The notes under the pieces are model-generated. The model was not told where the DNA came from. It did not search any database and saw only the letters and a list, made by a program, of their open reading frames with translations. A stretch of 64,000 bases of DNA from a bacterium (GTDB taxonomy: Bacteria; Bacillota; Clostridia; Lachnospirales; Lachnospiraceae). This document shows, in pieces, positions 38,147-46,467 of this stretch (positions are counted from its first letter, which is position 1; the number at the start of each line of letters is the position of its first letter). The DNA lies in the NCBI GenBank assembly GCA_023663725.1, contig JAMPGX010000005.1, forward strand, positions 139,403 through 203,402, given 5' to 3'. Position numbers and translations under genes: made by a program.

Positions 38147-38707
38147 ATGATGGCGACAACACACAGACTGGGCGGTATTGCCGTGGGAGCCACCGCAGCA
38201 GCACTGCTCCACACGAATACGGCAGGAACCCTGATCCTGATCACCGGAGCACTCGTAGGAAGTATTTTTCCCGATATAGACAACAAAAAAAGCACAATCA
38301 GCCGCAAAATGCTCATCACGGCACTTGTGGTATCCGCTGGAAGACATCTCATCAACGCCGTGACTGCTTCTTTCCCGAAAGAACAGAAGCAGTATGTTAA
38401 ACTTCTGATCGGACACAGAGGTTTTACGCATTCCCTTATCGGGAGCACAATCTTACCAGTATTTGTTATTTTGATTGGCCTGTTACTCAAATTGAAGGCG
38501 AGATACCTAATGCTGGCAGGTCTGGGTATATTCAGCGGATGCCTAAGCCATTTGTTTTTGGACATGCTTTCTGGAGGAGTGCCCCTATTCATGCCCTTTT
38601 CAACTGACCTGCTTATAGTTGCCAGAATCAAAACAGGCAGTTCCATGGAAAGGATCTTCCGAGTGTGTCTGGCCCTTGTTTTACTTTTTTCCCTGATCGG
38701 AAAATAG
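38147..38707 (+). CDS. YdjM-like membrane-bound metal-dependent hydrolase family protein
   Basis: A 186-residue membrane protein of the YdjM/DUF457 type. It opens with MMATTHRLGGIAVGATAAALL (His6 conserved), then GSIFPDIDNKKSTISRK near residue 47, GHRGFTHSLIGS near residue 92 and LSHLFLDMLSGGVPLFMPF near residue 132. The His and Asp residues make a likely metal site facing the membrane. About four helices are present. YdjM relatives are induced by SOS in enterobacteria; the role is unsettled. AAAGGGA lies 8 nt before ATG 38147. It sits in an AT-rich stretch after the tRNA genes. Confidence 0.85.
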   Translation: MMATTHRLGGIAVGATAAALLHTNTAGTLILITGALVGSIFPDIDNKKSTISRKMLITALVVSAGRHLINAVTASFPKEQKQYVKLLIGHRGFTHSLIGSTILPVFVILIGLLLKLKARYLMLAGLGIFSGCLSHLFLDMLSGGVPLFMPFSTDLLIVARIKTGSSMERIFRVCLALVLLFSLIGK

Positions 38708-38740
38708 CAGGTCTTCTCCACAACTATTTTGATTTTTTTG

Positions 38741-38769
38741 TTGACTTACTGTAGAGAGAATGATATATT
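38741..38769 (+). promoter_or_regulatory. Promoter of the antitoxin RNA
   Basis: TTGACT (38741-38746), 17-bp spacer, TATATT (38764-38769). It points toward the toxin gene and would start an RNA near 38776. Confidence 0.7.
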
Positions 38770-38775
38770 GATCTT

Positions 38776-38850
38776 GGAGAGAAGAACGCTTTGCATGATT
38801 AATGCAACAGCAAGAAAACCCCAGGACTGCGATTCCTGGGGTTTTCTCTG
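38776..38850 (+). ncRNA. Predicted antitoxin RNA, par/RNA II-like
   Basis: A short RNA of about 70-75 nt from the promoter at 38741 to the shared hairpin. Its 5' part contains AAGAACGCTTTGCATGAT (38782-38799) and CAACAGCAAG (38805-38814). Both recur in the same order on the same strand at 38943-38959 and 38987-38996, which are the complement of the toxin start codon region and of the toxin message 5' end. It can therefore pair with the toxin mRNA at both places. No protein frame of note. Confidence 0.62.
38814..38846. terminator. Bidirectional terminator shared by toxin and antitoxin
   Basis: A perfect 13-bp stem (GAAAACCCCAGGA against TCCTGGGGTTTTC) with a 7-nt loop, reading GTTTTCT on the exit side of either strand. 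The convergent RNAs would both end here. Confidence 0.8.
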
Positions 38851-38869
38851 TTGCTGTGCTGACTGTTGC

Positions 38870-38956
38870 TTACTTCTCCCCATCCAGCCACTTGCATATG
38901 TAATAAGCTATTACAGATGCTATGATGGAGAGTACTAAATCAAAGAACGCTTGCAT
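38870..38956 (-). CDS. Fst/Ldr-like type I toxin peptide
   Basis: A 28-residue peptide with a perfect ribosome site (GGAAGGAGGTGAA) upstream of the ATG at 38956. It has one hydrophobic helix (FFDLVLSIIASVIAYYI) and a short charged tail CKWLDGEK. This is the Fst/par toxin design: a single membrane helix with a Trp and acidic end. The convergent small RNA, shared terminator and paired direct repeats match the layout of the E. faecalis pAD1 par locus. Fst toxins damage the membrane. It might instead be a harmless small membrane protein; the surrounding RNA layout is the best evidence for toxin-antitoxin. Confidence 0.7.
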   Translation of the reverse strand: MQAFFDLVLSIIASVIAYYICKWLDGEK

Positions 38957-38996
38957 GATATTCACCTCCTTCCTGCTGGAAAGAGTCAACAGCAAG

Positions 38997-39372
38997 GTCA
39001 TTATATCATATCCTACCTTTTAATCAAAGCATGATCTTCAACTATCTGGTTGCGCACATGACGGCCCCTACTGTAAAGGGATCGCTACGCCTGTGTTTTT
39101 TTGATGGTCGTTTCGTGCAATCGCAACGGAAATCCCCACGCAAAGGTTAATTATTTATACGCTGTGACGATAAGTATAGTACAACGCCTTTGGCCAAGGC
39201 GCTTGTAAATCTATGATATAGTCACCACGGATGGTACAGTGATAGGGATATGGAGATCCCTGTGTTGCGCCATCTTTTTTTGCCTATGCGCGCAGGCGCA
39301 TCGTCGGCAAGCGCAAGCCGATTGGAGATCAGGGAAGTGCGGGCAAAGAAGTGAACTGGAAACGAGGGGCGT
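38997..39372 (+). other. Intergenic leader with several hairpins, unassigned
   Basis: No gene seen. On the minus strand TTGATT and GATAAT near 39029-39005 could drive the toxin. Toward the next gene are a CGCCTT/AAGGCG hairpin (39185-39201), then a two-part hairpin (GATGG at 39230-39234 with CCATC at 39270-39274, inside it AGGGAT/ATCCCT) followed by seven T, then ATGCGC/GCGCAT (39286-39301) and TCGGC/GCCGA (39304-39321). The T7 hairpin could be an attenuator upstream of the 39373 gene. I could match it to no riboswitch class. Confidence 0.45.
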
Positions 39373-40506
39373 TTGCGAATTGAATCAAGTGCAATAGGAA
39401 TGGATTCCGCCAGAAGCTACAAGGCTTCGAGATCAAGCTACAACCGCTTTGTACTAAAGGATTATGTGCAGGGCGGCACCAACACTCGCGCGGGCGTAGC
39501 CGGGCAGCAGTTGGGAACCGACAATATGAAGAAAGACAACGGACAGAGTCAGGGCAAGAGCTCACAGACTAAAACGGGGAGCCGCATGATGACGACGTCC
39601 GGCATCACGGACCTGCGGGAGCGCGTGGAGGGTATGAGGACAAACCGAGTGCAGCTGCGCAGCAGCGCCGGCAATATGGTCAACACGATGCGAGGCTATA
39701 CCATGCGGTACATCTTTATGCTTCTCTTTGGAGAGAGCAGGACGCGCAGCTTTCTGGGGGAGGATGAGAGCCTTACTGCAGCGGATGAGGGCGCTCAGGG
39801 TGGCAATGCGACTCTGCAGCTGCAGCCCTTTAATATGAAGGTGCTGTCCTTCAATGCGCAGGAGCAGTACGCAGAGGAGGAGAATACGCTGTTTTCTTCC
39901 GTGGGAACGGTGAGGACTGCGGATGGCCGTGAGATCTGCTTCAACGTGGATCTGGCCATGAGCAGAAGCTTTACCCAGACATATCAGCAGGAGCTCAACC
40001 TGGCTGCGCTTCAACAGACCTGTGATCCGCTGGTTATTAATTTTGACGCGAGTGCAGCATCCCTGAGTGATCAGAAATTTTTATTTGACGTGGACGCGGA
40101 CGGCAAGGAGGACAGTGTCTCCATGCTGGGTGCAGGCAGCGGCTATCTGGCGCTGGACAAAAACGGCGACGGTGTGATCAATGACGGCAGCGAGCTGTTT
40201 GGCCCGCAGAGCGGCAACGGTTTTCAGGATTTGGCCGCCTATGACGAGGACGGCAACGGCTGGATCGACGAGGGAGACAGCATCTGGTCCAAGCTGAAGA
40301 TTTGGTGCAAGAATCCCGATGGTTCAGACAGCTTATACAGCCTGGCGGAGAAAGGTGTAGGCGCTATCTGCCTGCAGAACGCCGCTACGGATTTTGCGCT
40401 CAAGGGGAACAGCGGCCAGGACAACGGCTATATCCGCAGCACAGGTATTTTTCTCTATGAAAACGGCAATGTGGGCACCATGCAGCATTTGGATCTTACA
40501 CAGTGA
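39373..40506 (+). CDS. Protein with EF-hand-like calcium-binding loops
   Basis: A 377-residue protein without a signal peptide. Residues 1-100 are polar and low-complexity (MRIESSAIGMDSARSYKAS...). Around residues 235-305 come Asp-rich loops of the DxDxDG kind: DVDADGKEDSV, DKNGDGVINDGSELFG and DEDGNGWIDEGDSIW, typical of dockerin/EF-hand or VCBS-like calcium loops. I recall similar proteins with the same MRI(D/E)-x-x-x-IGM start in Lachnospiraceae, all uncharacterised. The TTG start at 39373 is chosen for that N-terminus and a nearby GAGGGG; ATG 39400 is the alternative. It may be exported by an unusual route. Confidence 0.72.
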   Translation: MRIESSAIGMDSARSYKASRSSYNRFVLKDYVQGGTNTRAGVAGQQLGTDNMKKDNGQSQGKSSQTKTGSRMMTTSGITDLRERVEGMRTNRVQLRSSAGNMVNTMRGYTMRYIFMLLFGESRTRSFLGEDESLTAADEGAQGGNATLQLQPFNMKVLSFNAQEQYAEEENTLFSSVGTVRTADGREICFNVDLAMSRSFTQTYQQELNLAALQQTCDPLVINFDASAASLSDQKFLFDVDADGKEDSVSMLGAGSGYLALDKNGDGVINDGSELFGPQSGNGFQDLAAYDEDGNGWIDEGDSIWSKLKIWCKNPDGSDSLYSLAEKGVGAICLQNAATDFALKGNSGQDNGYIRSTGIFLYENGNVGTMQHLDLTQ

Positions 40507-40530
40507 CAGGGCCTGCGGGCGCAATATAGA

Positions 40531-40569
40531 AAAAATAAGGCTTGATCGTCAGTCAGGCCTTATTTTTTT
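40531..40569 (+). terminator. Terminator of the EF-hand-like protein gene
   Basis: AAAAATAAGGC/GCCTTATTTTT stem (11 bp) ending in a T7 run. Confidence 0.88.
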
Positions 40570-40660
40570 GCAAAAAGGAGATGCCTGTGTAGCGTTTTGA
40601 CTGGATTCGTGGTATATCTATTGAGAGCTCAAAAGAAACGCAAACCCGACGGGAGAGGAA

Positions 40661-41218
40661 GTGGCGAAGGTGGCTGGAGACAGGCGCGGCAAAAATGAGA
40701 TGGGGACAGGTACAGGTGCGGACTGTGTCATCACGGCATATTCAGACATGGTCTATCGGCTGGCTTATGCCATGATGAAGAATCGAAGCGACGCGGATGA
40801 CGTGTATCAGGAGGTTTTCCTGCGTTATATCAGGCGCAGGCCCGTGTTTCAGAGTTCGGAGCATGCCCGGGCCTGGATGCTTCGGGTCACAGTCAACTGT
40901 TGTAAGAACCATTGGAAGTCCCCTTGGGCGGACGGGCGGATAAGCTCGTTGGAGGAGCATGAACAGAGTGAAAGTTCCGATCCGGAGAGTCAGGTCCTGG
41001 AGCGTCGGCAGCAGGAGGAGCTGCGCCAGCGGATTGGGGAGCTGCCGGAGGGATACCGCCTGGTGATTCATCTATACTATTATGAAGAGCTGTCCACAGT
41101 GGAGATTGCCAGGCTTTTGCACCGGCGGGCCTCCACCGTGCGCACCCAGCTGGCCAGAGCCAGGGAAAAGCTGAGGACATTGCTGGACGAGTCAAGCTAT
41201 GCGGATGTGGCGCTGTAA
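40661..41218 (+). CDS. ECF-type RNA polymerase sigma factor
   Basis: A 185-residue sigma factor with region 2 (YSDMVYRLAYAMMKNRSDADDVYQEVFLRY) near residue 27 and region 4 (LPEGYRLVIHLYYYEELSTVEIARLLHRRASTVRTQLARAREKL, region only) near residue 128. GTG 40661 follows GGGAGAGGAA; ATG 40697 is possible and would lose 12 residues that homologues may lack. It is followed 23 nt later by a membrane protein with a DUF4179 domain, the usual companion of this sigma type. The regulon is unknown. Confidence 0.92.
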   Translation: MAKVAGDRRGKNEMGTGTGADCVITAYSDMVYRLAYAMMKNRSDADDVYQEVFLRYIRRRPVFQSSEHARAWMLRVTVNCCKNHWKSPWADGRISSLEEHEQSESSDPESQVLERRQQEELRQRIGELPEGYRLVIHLYYYEELSTVEIARLLHRRASTVRTQLARAREKLRTLLDESSYADVAL

Positions 41219-41241
41219 AGGCGTGGAAAGGCAGGTTGAGC

Positions 41242-42381
41242 ATGAGAACGTTTCAGGAGATATATCAGGAGAGTTATAGGGAGATACGGCCGGACGCGGG
41301 GCTGGTGGAAGAGCTGCTGGAGGATGCGCGGACGGAGCGGAGCATATGGATGCGGCAGGCGGTGACGCATATGGTGCTGCGGCCGGTCGCAGTGGCGGTG
41401 CTGGCAGGGCTCATTTTGTTCGGTGGGACCTCCGCGCTGGCCTCCAATGTGGGTTTTGTCTACACGATGATCGAGAATACTTCCCCCGCGTTGGCGGATT
41501 TGTTTGTGCCGGTGCAGGAATCCTGCACCAGAGCAGGCATCTGTATGGAGGTGGAGGCGATCCATCTGGAGGAGGGAGATAAGTCAGCTGAGATTTATAT
41601 ATCCTTTCGGGACACACAGGGGGATCGGATCAATGGGCCGGCGGATCTGTATGACAGTTATGGACTGGACTGTCCGGGGGCTACATGGGCAGTGGGCGGC
41701 GGCGGATATGTCGGATATGACGAGGAGTCGGGGAAAGCGTTTTTCCGTATTCAGCTCAGCAGTGATGAAGCCTATGACCGCAACAAGATGACATTGCGGG
41801 TGAGGGAGCTGCTGCTGGACATCGTGGAGGAGGACAGGGATATCCCTCTGACAGATATCGCCTCCGAGATGCCCACCAAGTCTGTGTGGATGAGTGGGCG
41901 CAGTGTTACAGACTGGGAGAAATATGTGGAGTTGGTCGGCATTGACATGGAGGAGCCGGAGGGATTTCTGGAGCTGCAGCGCTCCTGGAAGGAGGGGGAG
42001 ATACCGGATGACCCGCGGCCCAGCTCTGAAGTGTTGGATGGCCTCCCCGCATCGGAGTGCGCGACGGATGATTTTACGATAACCGGACTCGCGTACTGGG
42101 ACAACGTGATCCGACTGCAGATCTGTATGGGAGAGCTCTCCCATGCGGACCGACATGTGATCCCCTGCCTGAAGCTGGCGGATGGCAGCGAGCGCATCTA
42201 CTGGTTCAGTAAAATGTGGCATGAGGAGAAAGGGAGCGAGCGACTGATGTTCTATGAGTTCTATCTGCCGTGTACGCCGGAGGAGCTGGAGAATGCCACT
42301 CTCTATGGGAATTTTCACAGGACGGACAATTCTTTGGAGGGCAACTGGAAGGTAATCTTCCGAATGGAGGAAACGGAATAG
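41242..42381 (+). CDS. DUF4179 membrane protein, probable anti-sigma factor
   Basis: A 379-residue protein: cytosolic N-terminus of about 48 residues (RTFQEIYQESYREIRPDAGLVEELLEDARTER, region only), one membrane helix near residues 52-72 (AVAVLAGLILFGGTSALAS), and an extracellular DUF4179-like domain beginning with NVGFVYTMIENTSPALADLFVPV. The N-terminal segment would hold the ECF sigma factor encoded just upstream, and the outer domain would sense the signal. It has no zinc-finger, unlike the anti-sigma factor at 22783, so the two systems are of different kinds. ATG 41242 is preferred over TTG 41236. Confidence 0.82.
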   Translation: MRTFQEIYQESYREIRPDAGLVEELLEDARTERSIWMRQAVTHMVLRPVAVAVLAGLILFGGTSALASNVGFVYTMIENTSPALADLFVPVQESCTRAGICMEVEAIHLEEGDKSAEIYISFRDTQGDRINGPADLYDSYGLDCPGATWAVGGGGYVGYDEESGKAFFRIQLSSDEAYDRNKMTLRVRELLLDIVEEDRDIPLTDIASEMPTKSVWMSGRSVTDWEKYVELVGIDMEEPEGFLELQRSWKEGEIPDDPRPSSEVLDGLPASECATDDFTITGLAYWDNVIRLQICMGELSHADRHVIPCLKLADGSERIYWFSKMWHEEKGSERLMFYEFYLPCTPEELENATLYGNFHRTDNSLEGNWKVIFRMEETE

Positions 42382-42391
42382 CTCTGATGTG

Positions 42392-42428
42392 AAAAGAGGT
42401 GGGAGGCTTGAAACCTTCCACCTCTTTT
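42392..42428. terminator. Shared bidirectional terminator
   Basis: AAAAGAGGTGGGAGG and CCTTCCACCTCTTTT form a 15-bp stem with one G-T pair between two convergent genes. Confidence 0.85.
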
Positions 42429-42441
42429 GGCGTATGACGGA

Positions 42442-43638
42442 TTACCCGTGACAGATAAACATGCCGGTTGATTTGTGGATGAACATAGCCCCTTCCCGGT
42501 CCAGCTTCTCCCGAATCAGGGCGAGCAGCTCCGCCCCGCGCTGCTCCAGAATCAGCGAAGCATTGCCTGGATAAGAGCAGACATAGTCGTAGATGGCCTG
42601 GGGGTCGTCTACGATCAGGTCGTTGTCCTGATCCTGGCGTTCTACATGGGCAAAATAGCGGCGCAGCAGGGGTTCTCCGTTCTCCAGATGAAAGCTTGCT
42701 GTGAGGCGAGTGAATGGCACCTCGATACGGGGGTCGAAGGCCTCTACCAGCTCATGCAGCTCCCGCATATGGCCGTCGCCTATAGTGGAGCAGTAGAACA
42801 TGCCTCCGGACTTGAGTCCTCTGACGATAGCCGCCAGGCAGGTGTCCAGATGTTCCACATGGTACAGCATATGGTTGGCGATAATGCGGTCGTAGCTGGC
42901 AGCGGGCAGAGACAGGGCGCTGGCGTCCAGTCTCTGATATTCTATCCGGATATGGCGGGCGTTCAGCGCCTCCTGATAGGGAGCCAGGTTGCGGCGGGTC
43001 TGTTCCAGCATCTCCTCAGAGCGGTCTGTGAGAGTCAGATGCAGTCCCTCCGGAAGCAGGTGAGTGCGCTCCATCCAGAGCAGTCCCGTACCGCAGCCCA
43101 GCTCCAGCACTGTCTCGCCGGGCTGCAGGGCCAGCCGCTCATACACCCATTCCATCCAGCCCTGAGAGCTGGTGGAGTACTTATGGATATTGATGCGGCG
43201 GGTCAGATTGTCCGGTTTTTGATATTGCTCCAGGACCTTTTCCTCGTTGGTAAGCAGGTTCAGACAGCGCACCAGGAGCTGCCATTTATCCTCCTCGTCG
43301 CTGCGCTGGGCCAGCTCGATCGTGGAGATCAACAGCTCCAGCTGCTTTTTGCGCTCCAGCAGCAGGACTCGCTGCTGCTCCAGGATGGCCTGCTGTTCCA
43401 GGGCATCCGCCTCCTGCGCATCTATGAGCTGCTGGATTTGCTCCAGGGAAAAGCCCAGATATTTCAGCATCAGGATGCGCTGAAGCAATGTGACGGAGCT
43501 ATTGTCATAGCAGCGATAACCGTTCTCCGAGTAGGACACAGGGCGAAGCAGCCCCTTGGTGTCATAGTAGCGTATGGTGCGCAGGGAGACCCCGGCAATG
43601 CGGGCGATTTCCCCGGCGGTGTAGTATTCCTGTTTCAT
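42442..43638 (-). CDS. MerR-family regulator fused to an S-adenosylmethionine methyltransferase
   Basis: A 398-residue protein. Residues 1-70 form a MerR winged helix-turn-helix (YTAGEIARIAGVSLRTIRYYDTKGLLRP, LMLKYLGFSLEQIQQLID). A coiled coil follows (residues 75-120, rich in Gln, Leu and Glu). The class I methyltransferase domain begins near residue 150 with ERLALQPGETVLELGCGTGLLW (SAM-binding VLELGCGTG) and ANHMLYHVEHLDTCLAAI near residue 250. MerR fused to a methyltransferase occurs in clostridia. It probably binds a small ligand through the methyltransferase fold, or methylates it, and controls nearby genes. The start at ATG 43638 lies 9 nt after AAAGGATA. Confidence 0.9.
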   Translation of the reverse strand: MKQEYYTAGEIARIAGVSLRTIRYYDTKGLLRPVSYSENGYRCYDNSSVTLLQRILMLKYLGFSLEQIQQLIDAQEADALEQQAILEQQRVLLLERKKQLELLISTIELAQRSDEEDKWQLLVRCLNLLTNEEKVLEQYQKPDNLTRRINIHKYSTSSQGWMEWVYERLALQPGETVLELGCGTGLLWMERTHLLPEGLHLTLTDRSEEMLEQTRRNLAPYQEALNARHIRIEYQRLDASALSLPAASYDRIIANHMLYHVEHLDTCLAAIVRGLKSGGMFYCSTIGDGHMRELHELVEAFDPRIEVPFTRLTASFHLENGEPLLRRYFAHVERQDQDNDLIVDDPQAIYDYVCSYPGNASLILEQRGAELLALIREKLDREGAMFIHKSTGMFICHG

Positions 43639-44024
43639 AAATTATCCTTTCCGTACCGGTGCAATAATATGTTAAATATAGTTATTCAGATATCTGTAAT
43701 TCTATCATACAGGGTGACGCAAGGTAATGGTCAAGAGTTTTTTCAAAAAGTTTTAGCGTATACAAACAGAAAAATATAAATCCTACATAATAATTATAGA
43801 ATTTAATCTGAAAAATAATTGACAGAGAAAAATAAATATGATATTATAAACACAACAAAAACAGTTGCACATGTATTTAAGTGCATTTTACTTATGCTAA
43901 TTGAAAAGCGTGAGAACTGTAGACTCAGATGTAGCTGCGGTGATACAATGGCGTGTGATCTCGCTCATACAGTCTACACATTTCATCAGTGGGCCTATTG
44001 ATCATCAGTATGGGGTAACAGGGT
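43639..44024 (+). other. Intergenic region with promoter and leader hairpin
   Basis: Divergent 386-nt spacer. Toward the right, TTGACA (43819-43824), a 17-bp spacer and TATTAT (43842-43847) form a consensus promoter for the 44025 lipoprotein. The leader of about 170 nt contains TGTAGACT (43919-43926) pairing with AGTCTACA (43972-43979) around a GC-richer interior. No T run follows. Nothing coding is seen. Confidence 0.6.
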
Positions 44025-46229
44025 ATGAAAAAAATAGCGGGAATGCTGATCGCGGTTCTTATCATCATCCTTGTAATATGCGGCTGCGCCACTGGAGACG
44101 GTGGCGGAGTCTTTTCCGATGCATCAAATGAGGCCGCAAGGGACTCGTACTTATGTGTCGTCAACACTCAGCTAGTCGCGGAGAGAGGCGAGGAAGAGGC
44201 CGGCAATGGCAAGTCGTCAAGCTTTCTGGGCGATGGAAGGGCATTTCGATTTATTGATTACTTCCTGGACCATCGGGATGAGAGTTATACAGAGATAGTG
44301 GCTGCGGATTCCAAGGGAGCGTTGCGCTCGTGGAAATCCCTGTTTGGGGAAAACGGATATATCGTGGGCGCGGGCCATATTGCAGGTTCTGACGGGTTTG
44401 TCACGCTTCTTTTTCAATACGCGGAAAGCGAGGAGGCAAAGTATCAATACAGCATAGAGAAACGCAGTGCCAACGGGGATATCGTGGACAGCATTGCCCT
44501 GGATTATCTGTCATCTTCTGAATATACCGAGGTGGCGGAGACGATTGCTGTCGATATAGACGGGTATATACATATGGCGGGAGCTTTGGGTGTGGACAGC
44601 AGGATGGATTATCAGGTCGTATCTCCCAGGGGAGAGCTTCTGTGCGCTAAGTCCTTCGAGCAATGCAGCTTTGTGCGCCTCATTACGCTTCCCGACGGCA
44701 GAATCGCCTGCGACTCTCGGGAGCATAAGGACGGCGGCCAATATCATCACCGGGTTGAATGGACCAATACGCAAACCGGAGAGGAGGAGCTGCTGTTTGA
44801 ATATGATGAGAGCAGTGAAGACGGAAAGGATCGGATTCAGGCGGTCAATGTATTTGATGAGGAGAGATTGATTTATGCCAATGCCGAAGGGGTGTTTCTG
44901 TGTGATTATTCCTTTCGGGAGCGCAACAGAATCTGCACCTGGTCCAGACAGGGGATTGCTCAGGCTCTGGTCGATCAGATATCGGCGACGCAGGACGGAG
45001 CGATCTCCGTGCTGCTCAATACCCAGAGAGGAATCTTTTTCCTGTCTCTTGAGCCTGCGCCGGATGAGGTGTACGAGATTGAGCTTGCGACTGCATATGG
45101 AGCCACAATATACTACGAGGCGGTGGCTCAGTTCAATAAGCGGCATCCGCAGTACAATATCGTCATACGGGAGGACTACGACCGGACAGCCCTGATGACG
45201 AAGCTTATGGCGGGAGATGGCCCCGTGCTGATCGGCTCTGATCTCGTGCCCTTCGCGGAGCAAAAGAAGCTGTGGGAGCCTCTTGACACGGTATACGAGG
45301 AGTCGGGAATTCTAGGCGAATTAAATCCCGCGGCGGTCAGGCTTGCGAGCATCGACGGCTTATTGTACGGCGTTGTTTCTGATTTCTATCTCACAACGCT
45401 GGCGACGGGAGCAGCAGAAGCGGACTGGGACTATGATACCTTTGTCAAGTGCATGGAGAACAGCGGTGAGCTGCGGTATATCGTGGACAATGCGCTGGGA
45501 GAGAGTAATGTATGGATTGCAGTTTCTCTGTTTGACAATGGCAGGGAGGACAGCTTTTATGTGAATGAGGACGGAGAGCCTGAATTTGACACGCAGGAGT
45601 TTCGGAAGGTATTGAACCTGATAGATACCTATGGCCCAGACAACGCGTCTGTACCCTTTGGCGAGGGTCTGCAGGAGGGAAAGGTCCTCTGCAACCATAT
45701 TCAAATATTCCATCCCCAGGACTTGATCTTTTACCGCGATACATATGGGGACGGAGTCAAGCTGACAGGCTTTCCCAGCGTAAACGGAGCCAGGAACCGC
45801 CTGCAAAGCTCTCATATCCTTGCCATGAGAAAGACCGCGTCGGAGACAGAGAAGGAGATTGCCACCGAGTTCATGAAGCTGCTTCTCTCGTATGACACAC
45901 AGCTCACCATGTCGAAGGACGACAATTTCCTGCTGAGTGTGAGGACAGATGTGCTCAACGAGCAGATTAACTCGGTCAGCGAGGGGACCCTGCTGAGCGC
46001 CCCATGTTTCGACAGGCGCTTTTACCTGGATGAGCCTGACAATGAGAAAAACAGGGAAGAGCTGCTGGAACTGATTGAGAAATCCGTGCCCTGTCATGAG
46101 AGCGGTGACAGCTATCGAGACATTCTCGAGGAGGAGTTTGAAGATTATTTTTCCGGTAAGATCACGGCGGATATGTTGATAGAGCGCCTGAGCAACAGAG
46201 TGGGATTGTATTTTGAGGAGACGACGTAA
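44025..46229 (+). CDS. Large solute-binding lipoprotein with N-terminal propeller-like domain
   Basis: A 734-residue lipoprotein (signal MKKIAGMLIAVLIIILVICGC, lipidated Cys21). Residues 60-345 show repeated Asp/Gly-rich beta blades (VDIDGYIHMAGALG, LPDGRIACDSREHK, ATQDGAISVLLNTQRG), suggestive of a propeller. From about residue 355 (ELATAYGATIYYEAVAQFNKRHPQYNIVIRE) a full extracellular solute-binding domain follows to the end. This fusion is unusual for a plain transport receptor. No permease is adjacent; the next gene in the same direction is a propeller HD-GYP sensor, so it may present ligand to that sensor. ATG 44025 has GGGTATG-type weak ribosome sequence, so the start is moderately sure. 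Confidence 0.78.
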   Translation: MKKIAGMLIAVLIIILVICGCATGDGGGVFSDASNEAARDSYLCVVNTQLVAERGEEEAGNGKSSSFLGDGRAFRFIDYFLDHRDESYTEIVAADSKGALRSWKSLFGENGYIVGAGHIAGSDGFVTLLFQYAESEEAKYQYSIEKRSANGDIVDSIALDYLSSSEYTEVAETIAVDIDGYIHMAGALGVDSRMDYQVVSPRGELLCAKSFEQCSFVRLITLPDGRIACDSREHKDGGQYHHRVEWTNTQTGEEELLFEYDESSEDGKDRIQAVNVFDEERLIYANAEGVFLCDYSFRERNRICTWSRQGIAQALVDQISATQDGAISVLLNTQRGIFFLSLEPAPDEVYEIELATAYGATIYYEAVAQFNKRHPQYNIVIREDYDRTALMTKLMAGDGPVLIGSDLVPFAEQKKLWEPLDTVYEESGILGELNPAAVRLASIDGLLYGVVSDFYLTTLATGAAEADWDYDTFVKCMENSGELRYIVDNALGESNVWIAVSLFDNGREDSFYVNEDGEPEFDTQEFRKVLNLIDTYGPDNASVPFGEGLQEGKVLCNHIQIFHPQDLIFYRDTYGDGVKLTGFPSVNGARNRLQSSHILAMRKTASETEKEIATEFMKLLLSYDTQLTMSKDDNFLLSVRTDVLNEQINSVSEGTLLSAPCFDRRFYLDEPDNEKNREELLELIEKSVPCHESGDSYRDILEEEFEDYFSGKITADMLIERLSNRVGLYFEETT

Positions 46230-46467
46230 AGACGGATTTCCAGGAAGGTCGATGCATACTTATTGTGAAATGATTCTTGCGCATATAGGGGATATATGAT
46301 AGAGTGAAAATTGAACATATATGATGATTTGTACCTAAGATGGCTTGCAGCATGCAGTATCGCAGGCGGGCTTGCAATATGCGGGGTGGAAGTTTGGAAG
46401 TACGACTTTCAAATACTGATTGGTGCAATACCACAGGCATAGCCAGCGGTATGCGGAAAGAGGAAAA

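Noticed and set aside
39125..39160. CACGCAAAGG resembling part of a c-di-GMP (GEMM) riboswitch
   Set aside because: Only one short box fits; the paired helices and the second conserved box of GEMM are absent.
42475..43779. 434-codon open frame on the plus strand
   Set aside because: Complement of the MerR-methyltransferase gene, whose two domains are clear.
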